Assembly (NCBI GenBank): GCA_945905815.1
Contig: CAMDQH010000004.1
Coordinates: 20,859-84,858 of the forward strand
DNA length: 64,000 nt
Reading direction: 5' to 3'
Source: Bacteriovorax stolpii
GTDB taxonomy: Bacteria > Bdellovibrionota > Bacteriovoracia > Bacteriovoracales > Bacteriovoracaceae
Part shown: positions 8,479 through 16,996 of the stretch, in pieces
Layout: every line of letters starts with the position of its first letter
How positions within the stretch are numbered: position 1 is the first letter of the stretch
Position numbers and translations under genes: made by a program
The notes under the pieces: generated by a model
Databases searched by the model: none
The model's input: only the letters and a program-made list of their open reading frames with translations
Told to the model about the DNA's origin: nothing

Positions 8479-8619
8479 GCTTTCATCCTTTAAAGCTTTT
8501 TTAAAAGACCCAATCCCTTCCCCTAACCCTTTAGCTAGCTCAGGAATTTTTTTAGGTCCAACAAAGAAAAGAGCAATTATTCCTACTAAAACCAACTCAC
8601 CCATACCTAGCCCAAACAT
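8470..8619 (-). CDS. tatA: Sec-independent protein translocase TatA (49 residues)
   Basis: A short gene encoding 49 residues with the full TatA plan: MFGLGMGELVLVGIIALFFV is the N-terminal membrane helix, then the F-x-G-P-K-K hinge (FFVGPKKIPEL), an amphipathic helix (AKGLGEGIGSFKKALKD) and a minimal polar tail. TatA oligomers form the pore through which the Tat system moves folded proteins across the inner membrane. The ATG is 1 bp after the stop codon of a dioxygenase gene that encodes a twin-arginine signal, and AGGA lies 8 bases upstream. No tatB or tatC is nearby, so the rest of the system must be elsewhere. Confidence 0.9.
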   Translation of the reverse strand: MFGLGMGELVLVGIIALFFVGPKKIPELAKGLGEGIGSFKKALKDESNK

Positions 8620-8620
8620 A

Positions 8621-9283
8621 TTAAATCCTTTTCAGAGTTAAATCAAAAGTCCCTTTAAGAACTTCTTCGCCAGAATCAGTGATCCTTTTAAAGTCAACGA
8701 CCACTTTTTGCTGATCATCCGCCTGAAGGTCCTGCAAAATACGATCATGCTGGTTTAAAACATCTCCAGAAAAATAAAGCTGAGTCACAAGTTCTTGAAA
8801 GCCTCGAAGACTTACTTTGTAGTGAATGTGCGGAGGTCTTCTCCAAGTCTCAGTCGCTAGATAGGCACCAGGTTTAATTGTTTTAAAAAAGTATTCGCCT
8901 TTCTCATTTGTTCTCATCGTTCCATAATACTGAAAATCTGGATCAAACGGATTTTCTGAAGTATCAGAAGGATGGTTGTATTTCCCAGTGTGGCACGCCT
9001 GCCAAATTTCAACGATCGCACCTTTAATTGGTTTGCAAAAATCATCCGTCACAACACCTGAGACTATAACAAGCTCACCCTTCGCACGCTCAGATCGATT
9101 ACCTAATTTGGTTAGGTCAACATCAGTGTCGATTGGAAATTCTTTGGGATAAAAAGGGCCAAGGGGTTGATTTGGCGTTTGTCGAAAGTCGCAATCAGCA
9201 ATCGCATCGGCACCTTTTAAAGTGACCAGAGTCGTTAGGCCACTAAGACCAGCAAGTTTTAAAAAATTTCGACGTGATTCCAT
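8621..9283 (-). CDS. Tat-exported intradiol ring-cleavage dioxygenase
   Basis: A 220-residue protein. Residues 1-30 are a twin-arginine signal (MESRRNFLKLAGLSG; motif S-R-R-N-F-L-K). The rest is an intradiol dioxygenase core like the protocatechuate 3,4-dioxygenase beta chain: PLGPFYP, VSGVVTDDFCKPIKGAIVEI and the Fe(III) ligands Tyr102 (GKYNH), Tyr141 (PGAYL), His152 and His154 (PPHIHYK). Such enzymes split catechols between the two hydroxylated carbons. Secreted members are known, but their substrates are mostly unknown. It forms a two-gene operon with tatA and is divergent from a LysR gene that probably controls it. Confidence 0.88.
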   Translation of the reverse strand: MESRRNFLKLAGLSGLTTLVTLKGADAIADCDFRQTPNQPLGPFYPKEFPIDTDVDLTKLGNRSERAKGELVIVSGVVTDDFCKPIKGAIVEIWQACHTGKYNHPSDTSENPFDPDFQYYGTMRTNEKGEYFFKTIKPGAYLATETWRRPPHIHYKVSLRGFQELVTQLYFSGDVLNQHDRILQDLQADDQQKVVVDFKRITDSGEEVLKGTFDLTLKRI

Positions 9284-9333
9284 TTATTTCTCCTTGTTAT
9301 TTTCCTTGTTACCATTTATAAATCTTGCGAAAC

Positions 9334-9357
9334 GATAGTTATAATTAATGATATCTA
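9334..9357. promoter_or_regulatory. 24-bp near-perfect palindrome, likely LysR operator
   Basis: The 12-base half-sites match their reverse complement at 10 of 12 positions, with ATAG and CTAT at the ends. The palindrome lies between the divergent dioxygenase and lysR genes and overlaps the likely lysR -10 box (TATACT, 9355-9360). Position and symmetry fit a LysR-type autoregulatory site. Confidence 0.55.
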
Positions 9358-9378
9358 TACTTAACATAGGAAATATTT

Positions 9379-10215
9379 ATGATAGATAGCCTCACAGACC
9401 TTAAATACTTTCTGGAAGTCGCCAAAACTGGCAATATTACCCGAGCCTCGGAAAGACTTGGTGTAACTCAGCCATCAATTACGCTAGCACTCAAACGCTT
9501 GGAAGAAAAAACGGGGATTATTCTTTTAGAGCGTTCCCGTAAAGGCACTTCTCTCACTCGCCAAGGTGAGGGCTTATTTAAAATTGGCGAAAGGATGCTA
9601 CTGGAATGGGAGCGAGATACCAGGATGATTGCACAAGGCCAGACTGAACCCATGGGTCGTTATACTTTAGGCGTGCACAGCTCAGTTGCTCAATATACCT
9701 TAAGTGGGTTTCTTCCTTCGCTATTAGAAAAATATCCCGAACTTGAATTTGAATTGATTCACGATCTTTCTCGAAAAATTGCTGAGCAAGTTATTAGCCG
9801 TGAATGTGACATAGGACTTGTGATCAATACAATTCCCCACCCTGACTTAGTCATTCATAAACTTTTAACTGATGAAGTTACACTTTTTAAACATCCGGCC
9901 TACAAAGGTGACGTCTTAATTTTGGATCCAGCACTCAAACAGTCCCAGTCACTATTAAAAAATATACGTAAAGTTTTTGAGTACAAGCGAGAGATACATT
10001 CTTCTTCTCTCGACGTTATTCGCGACCTGTGCGAAAACAAAGCAGGCATGGCGATTCTTCCATCCCGAGTTGCCGCAATCTCTGATAAGATTAAAGCGAT
10101 ACCTAATGCCCCAATTATCAAGGATGAACTTTCATTAATTTATCGGATGGAAAGAAGGGCCGAATTAAGTTTCAAGGAAATTGTTAGTGCGATTCGAAAT
10201 GTGCCACGAACTTAA
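9379..10215 (+). CDS. LysR-family transcriptional regulator
   Basis: A 278-residue protein with the LysR N-terminal winged helix (LTDLKYFLEVAKTGNITRAS, GVTQPSITLALKRLEEKTG, TRQGE) and a C-terminal periplasmic-binding-like effector domain from about residue 90. LysR regulators usually bind a small aromatic or acidic co-inducer and control a divergent gene, here the intradiol dioxygenase-tatA operon. The effector domain is slightly short (typical total about 300 residues). AGGA lies 8 bases before the ATG. The effector is unknown; a catechol derivative would be a reasonable guess from context. Confidence 0.92.
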   Translation: MIDSLTDLKYFLEVAKTGNITRASERLGVTQPSITLALKRLEEKTGIILLERSRKGTSLTRQGEGLFKIGERMLLEWERDTRMIAQGQTEPMGRYTLGVHSSVAQYTLSGFLPSLLEKYPELEFELIHDLSRKIAEQVISRECDIGLVINTIPHPDLVIHKLLTDEVTLFKHPAYKGDVLILDPALKQSQSLLKNIRKVFEYKREIHSSSLDVIRDLCENKAGMAILPSRVAAISDKIKAIPNAPIIKDELSLIYRMERRAELSFKEIVSAIRNVPRT

Positions 10216-10236
10216 AGTACGTAGCACATTTATTTA
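10199..10236. terminator. Terminator at the lysR / Na-Pi symporter convergence
   Basis: ATGTGC (10199-10204) pairs with GCACAT (10224-10229) and ACG with CGT inside, around one mismatch, followed by TTTATTTATT on the plus side. The stem overlaps the lysR stop codon. Confidence 0.6.
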
Positions 10237-11910
10237 TTCGTGTTTTGAATGAAAATTTTCAATTGCTCCGGCCATTAAGAATGCGTGTGCACGTATTTTA
10301 CGAAGAGCAACGACCATATCCGAGTAAGTAAGGGCCGTGACCGGGGGATAAATCCCCTTTGAAATACGATCGAGGTGTTTTTCTCTCATCGAATCTGCAC
10401 AGAGTTGCAGCTCATTTGATTTGGCTTCAATCATTTGCATATCTAAAACGTCACTATCCTCAAGGCCCTTACCAGCGAGTTCAAAGAAGTCCCAGACGTC
10501 ATCAAAGAACTGAAAGAATTCTGTACGACTGTCGCCGAATAAGGTTTCATCTTTTTTAAAACGATCACGGTAATTTGCAAGTCTCTCAATATAATCTGCG
10601 ACACTTTCAAGTTCATCCGCAATTTTGATCATAGACTGAATTTGTTCAGACTGATGGTGAGACATCGGTTTTTCCATCACGTAACAAAGGAAAACCGTAA
10701 TCTCTTTATGAATGTTATCTGTGATTCGTTCATAATCTGTAATCTTGGCAAGTTTTTTTGGGTCATATTCAGCAGCTTCCCAGAACTCACGATTAAGCTT
10801 GTACATTCTCTCCGTAATATTTTTCATTTTACGAAGTTCAGACTCGGCTTGGGCCATAGAAGCAGCTGGTAACATATTCGATGGATCGCCAAGAACTAAC
10901 AAATGAGGCACTTCTCTCTCGTTGTCTTTATCCGGTGTAATTTTCGTCACAAGTGTGGCCATCATATTAATAAAAGGAAGGAAAACTAGAGTCGCCCCCA
11001 CGTTGAAAAGGGTATGCGCCATTGCAAGGTGATGAGACACATTTGGATAAGTACCATCCACATCTCTGAATGCGGGATCAAGCGGAATAAAGGCGTCCAC
11101 TGCCTTGAGAAAATAAGGGAGTATAAAAGAAACTGCTATTACGCTTAAAATATTAAAAATTGCGTGAACGCGAGCAGCGCGTTTGGCATTAACATTGGTG
11201 CCAATCGAGGCAAGCATGGCAGAAATTGTTGAACCAATATTTTCACCAAGAAGAAGCGCAATCGCCGTGTGATAAGGAATTACCCCTGAAGTTGCAAGTG
11301 CCATAGTGATCCCCAGCATCGCAGCTGAAGATTGTACAATCATTGTCAGTAAACAACCCATCAATATAGAAGCAAAATAACTGCCGAAGAAATCACCGGT
11401 AAAATAAGAAATTGATTCAATAAATTCTGGATTGTCCCTAAGTGGAGCAAAAGCCTGCCCCATAAATTTAAGGCCAATGAAAACCAGACCGAGCCCAACA
11501 AGGGCGCGGCCAAGGTGTTGCCACATTTCAGTTTTTGAAAAGAGACCTGGTATAAATCCGATTCCGACTAAAAGAAGCGCATGCTTGTCGAATTTCAGAG
11601 AAATGATCCAGCCAGTAATAGTAGTACCAATGTTGGCACCTAGAATGACTCCAATCGCTTGCTTCAAGGTCATAAGGCCAGCATTTACAAAGCCAACTGT
11701 CATAACAGTTGTCACTGAAGAAGACTGTATTATGCAGGTTACAAGTAAACCAACGCCGACAGCGAGAATAATATTATTATTTAATGAGTTGATGATTTTT
11801 CTAATCACATCTCCAGCTACTGCTTGAAGACCATCGGACATGAATTTCATACCAAAAAAGAAAATTCCGAGACCCCCGAGAAGGGTGTAAATTATAGTAA
11901 AGGCTCCCAT
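10234..11910 (-). CDS. Na+/phosphate symporter with C-terminal PhoU-like domain
   Basis: A 558-residue protein. The N-terminal 340 residues carry two inverted Na/Pi-cotransporter repeats with the signature QSSS (IIQSSSVTTV, about residue 62) and QSSA (IVQSSAAML), plus GANIGTTITG and GENIGSTISA. The C-terminal 200 residues form PhoU-like helical bundles (ITDYERITDNIHKE, IKIADELESVADYIERL). Such proteins import phosphate with sodium, and the PhoU part is thought to adjust activity. The ATG at 11910 with AAGGAG upstream is chosen over a TTG one codon earlier. It follows a small membrane protein gene by 17 bp. Confidence 0.9.
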   Translation of the reverse strand: MGAFTIIYTLLGGLGIFFFGMKFMSDGLQAVAGDVIRKIINSLNNNIILAVGVGLLVTCIIQSSSVTTVMTVGFVNAGLMTLKQAIGVILGANIGTTITGWIISLKFDKHALLLVGIGFIPGLFSKTEMWQHLGRALVGLGLVFIGLKFMGQAFAPLRDNPEFIESISYFTGDFFGSYFASILMGCLLTMIVQSSAAMLGITMALATSGVIPYHTAIALLLGENIGSTISAMLASIGTNVNAKRAARVHAIFNILSVIAVSFILPYFLKAVDAFIPLDPAFRDVDGTYPNVSHHLAMAHTLFNVGATLVFLPFINMMATLVTKITPDKDNEREVPHLLVLGDPSNMLPAASMAQAESELRKMKNITERMYKLNREFWEAAEYDPKKLAKITDYERITDNIHKEITVFLCYVMEKPMSHHQSEQIQSMIKIADELESVADYIERLANYRDRFKKDETLFGDSRTEFFQFFDDVWDFFELAGKGLEDSDVLDMQMIEAKSNELQLCADSMREKHLDRISKGIYPPVTALTYSDMVVALRKIRAHAFLMAGAIENFHSKHE

Positions 11911-11927
11911 CAATTCTCCTTAAATGC

Positions 11928-12179
11928 CTAGTCTATCCATTTAGCAAAACCGATCGGTATAATAATGTATAGAATAGTATCGCGAATCAAATAAAATATA
12001 AAAAAGTACACGAACGCCTTGGGACCCTTTAAAAATAAATTCTCAAGACCAAAATACTGGGCCTTTTTAGACATCGCAACCATGAATTTCGTTTTTCCAT
12101 AGTGCTGAACAAAAAACGAAACTGCTCCTTCAACCTTGCGGTCAAATGCCAAAAATCGACTTTTTATCCAAACAGACAT
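11928..12179 (-). CDS. Small membrane protein of unknown function
   Basis: An 83-residue protein beginning MSVWIKSRFLAFDRK, with one long hydrophobic helix near the C-terminus (FVYFFIFYLIRDTILYIIIP). An upstream TTG would add four residues, but the ATG at 12179 has GGA seven bases before it. It is 17 bp upstream of the Na/Pi symporter gene and on the same strand, so it may assist that transporter. No family recognised. Confidence 0.6.
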   Translation of the reverse strand: MSVWIKSRFLAFDRKVEGAVSFFVQHYGKTKFMVAMSKKAQYFGLENLFLKGPKAFVYFFIFYLIRDTILYIIIPIGFAKWID

Positions 12180-12303
12180 AGCTAGTTCCAAGGTACTGAA
12201 AGATATAGCAAAGAAGAGATAATGTTATTGTGAAGAATACGTCAAGAAAAGTGATGACGCTAGACAAAATTAGTAGGTCAGCCTAAAAGTTTTTCGCCAT
12301 TTA

Positions 12304-12322
12304 TGACAATTCCGTGACAATT
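12304..12322 (+). promoter_or_regulatory. Direct repeat TGACAATT x2, 11-bp period, upstream of the hem operon
   Basis: TGACAATT occurs at 12304-12311 and again at 12315-12322, one helical turn apart, 30-48 bp before hemA. OmpR-family regulators bind tandem direct repeats with this period, and the operon itself encodes such a regulator. A weak -10 (TATTCT, 12340-12345) follows, with the second repeat at the -35 position, as in an activator-dependent promoter. Confidence 0.5.
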
Positions 12323-12351
12323 TACACATGATGATTAGCTATTCTTAACCC

Positions 12352-13287
12352 ATGTTAAACGGACTGAACCTATGGAACTTCAGCACGGGCACTCACCCCG
12401 ATATCGAGCTGAATGGAAAAGCCTTTATTCTTAAAACATGCCAGCGCTCTTTAGTGCTCAGTCTTAGTAATTTCCCATTTAAGTATAAAGACCTGCCATC
12501 TCACGAATTACAAACCGCCGATTCTGCCTATATCTACCTTTTGGAAACAATTTGTGGCCTTAAAAGTAAACTTATCGGCGAAAATGAAATTGTTGGCCAG
12601 TTTAAAGAAGCCTACAAAATCTACAGTCAGTCCGATCTCAAGGACACCAAGCTACTTTTAATCCTTGAAAAGCTTTTCAAGGACGCGAAGGACATTCGTA
12701 CTCAGTATTTGATTGGTATCTCCCAAAAAACTTACGCATCTTTGACCCGACGCCACCTGATCCAGAAGGCCAAAGCCGAGCATGTCGTTGTGGTTGGATC
12801 TGGTTCTTTGGCAGAAGATTTAATTAATCAATTTAAAAAGAAAGCGCAGGTCTCTATTTGCGCACGTAATAACTCACGAACTCTTGAACTTGCACGCCTG
12901 CACAATCTGGCCATTATTCCTTGGGAAGAGCGTCATACAATAGTAAATCGGCCTTACATTGCCAACACCGTTGGAACGGACAATATTTTATTTGATGAAA
13001 ATTTCTTCGCTGAATGGAAAAATAATAACAGCTCTCGCAAATTCGTAGACCTAGGCAGCCCATCAGTTATCAGCACCATACTTTCAATTAACGAAGGTGT
13101 TGTGCGTCTAGAAGATATCTTTAATGAGGGAGCAATCGTTGAAGGCCAGAAGCAACAACAAATAGAACTTGCCCGTTTGGCAATGCTAGAAGTTGCCCAA
13201 AGACGTAAGTCGCTTTTCGCAGAAAAACTCAAGAAAAACGCAGCTGGAATTGCTCCTCAAAGCACGCAGAACATGAGATACATCTAA
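12352..13287 (+). CDS. hemA: Glutamyl-tRNA reductase, short form
   Basis: A 311-residue protein that reduces glutamyl-tRNA to glutamate-1-semialdehyde, the first step of C5 heme synthesis. It has the catalytic cysteine in ILKTCQRSL (Cys30, normally T-C-N-R near residue 50), the specificity helix GLKSKLIGENEIVGQFKEAY and the NADPH-binding VVVVGSGSLAEDL. It is much shorter than the usual 420 residues: about 20 residues are missing before the cysteine and most of the C-terminal dimerisation helix is absent. An in-frame TAA lies 3 bases before the ATG, so no earlier start exists, and no Shine-Dalgarno is visible. First gene of the heme operon. Confidence 0.85.
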   Translation: MLNGLNLWNFSTGTHPDIELNGKAFILKTCQRSLVLSLSNFPFKYKDLPSHELQTADSAYIYLLETICGLKSKLIGENEIVGQFKEAYKIYSQSDLKDTKLLLILEKLFKDAKDIRTQYLIGISQKTYASLTRRHLIQKAKAEHVVVVGSGSLAEDLINQFKKKAQVSICARNNSRTLELARLHNLAIIPWEERHTIVNRPYIANTVGTDNILFDENFFAEWKNNNSSRKFVDLGSPSVISTILSINEGVVRLEDIFNEGAIVEGQKQQQIELARLAMLEVAQRRKSLFAEKLKKNAAGIAPQSTQNMRYI

Positions 13288-13291
13288 GTCT

Positions 13292-14836
13292 ATGACCACC
13301 TATAAAATTGGTACTCGTGGATCACTCTTGGCAGTGACACAATCTACATTAATGAAGAATGAATTAGAGAGAATTTCTGGTGAGAAATTTGAACTGGTGC
13401 TTATCCAAACTCAAGGTGATCAGATTACTGATAAACCTTTGTGGCAACTTGAGGGTAAGGATTTCTTTACTAAAGAATTGGATGAGGCCCTATTAAATGA
13501 GTCAGTAGACTTCGTTATTCACTCTTATAAAGATTTGGGCTCAGAAAGACCTGAGGGTATCAAACTTGCCGCAGTGACTGAAAGACGATTCGCTCACGAT
13601 ATTTTCTTGATGCCAAAATCAATTATTAAAGAACTTAAGAACTGGAATGGAGAATTAGTCGTAGGAACTTCTTCTCCCAGACGAATTGCCAATTTATCCA
13701 CTTCACTAAAAAAATATCTGCCTAACTTAAAAAATCAAGACACGAACATTCGTTGTGAAACCCTTCGGGGTAACGTGAATACGAGAATTAAAAAATTAAA
13801 AGATGGTCAATATCACGGGATAACTCTTGCTTTTGCCGGTCTTGAACGTTTGGCTCAAGGTGAAAAATCCCGCGCTGAACTTGAAGCATTACTTGATGGG
13901 CTCAATTATTTAGTTCTGCCCCAGAGTATATTTCCCTCAGCTGCTGCCCAAGGAGCTTTGGCCTTAGAGATGAAAGCTGATCGTCAGGATAATGGAAAAC
14001 TTGCTCATATTCTCGCGAAGCTGAATCATGAAACGACAATTGAAGAAGTAAAAAAAGAACGTGAAGCCTTTAAAGCATTTGGTGGTGGATGCCATCTTGC
14101 AGTGGGAATTCATGTTAAAAAAGTCGGGAATACATTTCTCCATATCCATTCAGGTGAAGTAGATGGAAAAAGAATTGATGTAAAGTGGCTTGAAGGAACG
14201 GCCAAGCATCAAGTTACTGCTGGTAAAAAATATTTTGTTGGTCTACCTCACGGTGAGCGAACTGAAGTCGTATATGATGAGTTATTGGCAAAGACTCCAG
14301 AAATCAAAGAAATTGACCTGAAAAATAAACATGTCTTTATCACTTCTCGTTATACACTACCTACTCTCGGCGCCTCTCTAGGAACTGGGCCTGAAGGTGT
14401 TTGGGCCGCAGGCAGTAAGACCGCACAACTTTTAGCAGATGAAGGCATTTGGCTAAATGGAACAAGTGATTCACTTGGAACTGCTGATCTTGTTGCGTTC
14501 AAGCATTCCGAAGTTTTAAAAATCTTTCATCCCTCAATCCAAAAACCGTGGACCGTACTTACTCATCACGAAGGTACAACAGATCTTGGTTCAGTCGTAG
14601 GTTGCTACACTCGAGAGCCTCAAAAGGTAAGTGAATCTTTTACCAATGATATGAACAAAGTCGGTGCTTGTCTTTGGACCAGCTTTCAACAATACGAAAT
14701 ATATCTTAAACAATTTCCTTGTCTCAAAGATGCTCACCATTTCTGTGGTTTGGGTAAAACTTGGCAGGAATTTCAAAAGGCAGGGGTAAATATTAATCCC
14801 TTGGCAAGCATGCAGGAATTTTATGAACTCAAATGA
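13292..14836 (+). CDS. hemC: Porphobilinogen deaminase fused to a uroporphyrinogen-III synthase-like domain
   Basis: A 514-residue protein; ordinary HemC is about 310. Residues 1-320 are hydroxymethylbilane synthase: GTRGSLLAVTQS, HSYKDLGSERPEG, GTSSPRRIANL, RGNVNTRIKKL and the dipyrromethane cofactor cysteine Cys267 in FGGGCHLAVG. Residues about 345-514 resemble a degenerate HemD: HVFITSRYTLPTLG, VWAAGSKTAQLLADEGIW, ACLWTSFQQYEIYL and FCGLGKTWQEFQKAGV. If correct, one polypeptide makes uroporphyrinogen III from porphobilinogen, explaining the absence of hemD from the cluster. It starts 4 bp after hemA and overlaps hemL by 14 bp. The HemC half is certain, the HemD half probable. Confidence 0.9.
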   Translation: MTTYKIGTRGSLLAVTQSTLMKNELERISGEKFELVLIQTQGDQITDKPLWQLEGKDFFTKELDEALLNESVDFVIHSYKDLGSERPEGIKLAAVTERRFAHDIFLMPKSIIKELKNWNGELVVGTSSPRRIANLSTSLKKYLPNLKNQDTNIRCETLRGNVNTRIKKLKDGQYHGITLAFAGLERLAQGEKSRAELEALLDGLNYLVLPQSIFPSAAAQGALALEMKADRQDNGKLAHILAKLNHETTIEEVKKEREAFKAFGGGCHLAVGIHVKKVGNTFLHIHSGEVDGKRIDVKWLEGTAKHQVTAGKKYFVGLPHGERTEVVYDELLAKTPEIKEIDLKNKHVFITSRYTLPTLGASLGTGPEGVWAAGSKTAQLLADEGIWLNGTSDSLGTADLVAFKHSEVLKIFHPSIQKPWTVLTHHEGTTDLGSVVGCYTREPQKVSESFTNDMNKVGACLWTSFQQYEIYLKQFPCLKDAHHFCGLGKTWQEFQKAGVNINPLASMQEFYELK

Positions 14837-16082
14837 ACTTTTTGAAAAATCTCTTCGTCTAGTACCTGGTGGAGTTCACTCCCCTGTCAGATCATTTAAA
14901 GGTCTACACTGCACACCACGATTTATTAATCATGGTAAAGGTGCCTACATCACGGATGAAGATGGAAAAAACTATATCGACTTTTGTATGAGCTTTGGGC
15001 CTCTGATTCTTGGCCACCAAGATCAAGACGTTAAAGAGGCCATAATCAAAGCTCTTGATAACGGCTGGACCTTTGGTGCTTGTGAAAAATATTCACTTGA
15101 GCTGGCTGAATTTATCATTGGAAAAATTTCTTTCATTGACCAGATTCGCTTCACGAGTTCAGGAACTGAAGCTGTGATGACAGCAATCCGTCTTGCACGT
15201 GGAGTGACAGGAAGGGCCAAAATTATTAAATTCAATGGCTGCTATCATGGACACATGGATGCCATGCTAATAAAAGCCGGCTCAGGGCTTGCTGGAACTT
15301 CAGAAGCATCCTCCAAGGGTATTACTGAACAACAGGCGAATGATACTTTGGTTTGCGAGCTTGCCGATCTAAATGAAGTCAAAAACGTTTTCGAAAGATA
15401 TCCAAACGATATTGCAGCGATTTTCATTGAGCCACTTCCTGCCAACAATGGCCTATTAATTCAGGATCAAGCTTTCCTTCAGGGACTTCGAGATCTTTGT
15501 ACTAAGTATGGAGCACTTCTGGTTTTTGATGAAGTGATCTCAGGCTTTCGTATGGGGTTTGATGGAATGGCCGGAATTACTAAAATTATTCCAGACATAG
15601 TAACTTATGGAAAAATTATTGGCGGAGGAATGCCAGTAGGAGCAATTGCCGGCAAAAAAGACGTGATGCAATTCTTGGCACCTCTTGGCCCAGTTTATCA
15701 GGCAGGTACACTTTCCGGAAATCCTGTTGCGATGGTGGCAGGATTAACTTCACTCAAAAAACTTACGCCTGACGCCTATGTAAAACTTGAACACAACACG
15801 AAGGCCGTAGTTAACACGATGGCGGAGTGGATGAAAGCAAAAGGTTTTGAAGATTATCAAACGATTCAATACGGATCACTTTTCTACCCTATTTCAACTC
15901 ACGATAAATTAAACAACATCACTCAACTCCCAAAAAACATGAACGAAAGATTCTTCAGTCTTTTCAAAACGATGTTAGACAAAGGTATCTACCTTGCTCC
16001 AAATGCGTATGAAGTTGCTTTTGGTAGTCTTTCTCACGATGCAAAAGTTATTGAGGATTTGAAAAATAGGTTATGGAACTAA
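14823..16082 (+). CDS. hemL: Glutamate-1-semialdehyde 2,1-aminomutase
   Basis: A 419-residue fold-type I PLP enzyme that converts glutamate-1-semialdehyde to 5-aminolevulinate, following hemA in the pathway. Visible motifs are PGGVHSPVRSFKG at the N-terminus, SSGTEAVMTAIRLAR, FDEVISGFRMGFDG and the PLP lysine in TYGKIIGGGMPVGA. Length is normal. It begins inside the end of hemC and its own end overlaps the histidine kinase gene by 10 bp, so translation of all three is probably coupled. Confidence 0.95.
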   Translation: MNSNELFEKSLRLVPGGVHSPVRSFKGLHCTPRFINHGKGAYITDEDGKNYIDFCMSFGPLILGHQDQDVKEAIIKALDNGWTFGACEKYSLELAEFIIGKISFIDQIRFTSSGTEAVMTAIRLARGVTGRAKIIKFNGCYHGHMDAMLIKAGSGLAGTSEASSKGITEQQANDTLVCELADLNEVKNVFERYPNDIAAIFIEPLPANNGLLIQDQAFLQGLRDLCTKYGALLVFDEVISGFRMGFDGMAGITKIIPDIVTYGKIIGGGMPVGAIAGKKDVMQFLAPLGPVYQAGTLSGNPVAMVAGLTSLKKLTPDAYVKLEHNTKAVVNTMAEWMKAKGFEDYQTIQYGSLFYPISTHDKLNNITQLPKNMNERFFSLFKTMLDKGIYLAPNAYEVAFGSLSHDAKVIEDLKNRLWN

Positions 16083-16996
16083 ATCGTACACGACGCTGGT
16101 TTTACGGACTCACAATGTTGTGGGTGTTTATGCTACTGGGGCTTGGCTCTTGGTGGCTCTATCTTGTTTTCAAATTACACACAACTTTAAGTGAGTTAAA
16201 TCTTCCACAGCTTGGATCTCCAAGTCGATTTCTAAATATGATGAAGTGGGAAGGCTCGTTCTTTTTTATATTTCTCATTCTATTGGGTGCCTCACTTCTT
16301 TATATGTATTTCAGAGATATGCGCAAGACCAAAGCCATGCAGGCCTTCTTTTCTTCACTGTCCCACGAACACAAGACACCATTAGCAAGTATGCGTCTTC
16401 AAGTTGAAGTTATTAAAGACCTAATCGAAGATGAAAGTCATTCCCACGAGCAGCTGTCGAATCTGGCCGCACGCTTAGTCGAAGACACGACCAAACTTGA
16501 AAGTGAATTAGATAAAAGCCTTCAACTATCACGAATCGAGCAAGATGGAACGCTAACACTGGTACCCATTAGTCTTGAGCGATATTTGAAAAGGCACCAA
16601 CAAAAACTCTCATCGAAGCTTCTATTAGACTTACAAATCTCTGAAGAAGCCAAAGCCATTTTAGCCGATGAGCTTGCACTTAACGTGATATTTAGAAACT
16701 TATTTGAAAATACTGTTCGCCATAATCCTGAATCAAAAAAAATCATTATATCCGCTACAAAGAATGGTTCATATGTTGAATTGATTTACAATGACGGTGG
16801 AAAAAAGTTTTTAGGCAATTCAGGAAAATTGGGAGAACTTTTTTATAAGTTTAATTCGACTAAAGGCACCGGAATCGGTCTTTATCTTATCAAAAACCTC
16901 ATGCGTAAAATGAACGGTCAATTTGAAATCATGAATAATGATAATTTGATGATGAAACTCTCTTTTTCAGCGTCTAAGGGAGAAGTTGATGTCTAA
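16073..16996 (+). CDS. Membrane sensor histidine kinase inside the heme operon
   Basis: A 307-residue kinase with two transmembrane helices (about 11-33 and 60-79) enclosing a very short periplasmic loop of about 25 residues. The H box is SLSHEHKTPLASM (His98), followed by the N box NLFENTVRHNPESK and the G2 box GTGIGLYLIKNL; the G1 region (NDGG) is abbreviated. The minimal sensing loop suggests that it reads a signal within or at the membrane rather than a periplasmic ligand. It overlaps hemL at its 5' end and the response regulator gene at its 3' end. Confidence 0.9.
   Translation: MELNRTRRWFYGLTMLWVFMLLGLGSWWLYLVFKLHTTLSELNLPQLGSPSRFLNMMKWEGSFFFIFLILLGASLLYMYFRDMRKTKAMQAFFSSLSHEHKTPLASMRLQVEVIKDLIEDESHSHEQLSNLAARLVEDTTKLESELDKSLQLSRIEQDGTLTLVPISLERYLKRHQQKLSSKLLLDLQISEEAKAILADELALNVIFRNLFENTVRHNPESKKIIISATKNGSYVELIYNDGGKKFLGNSGKLGELFYKFNSTKGTGIGLYLIKNLMRKMNGQFEIMNNDNLMMKLSFSASKGEVDV

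Noticed and set aside
11432..11827. Plus-strand 131-codon frame opposite the Na/Pi symporter
   Set aside because: Antisense to a certain gene and rich in Pro/Arg/Thr as expected from a shadow frame.
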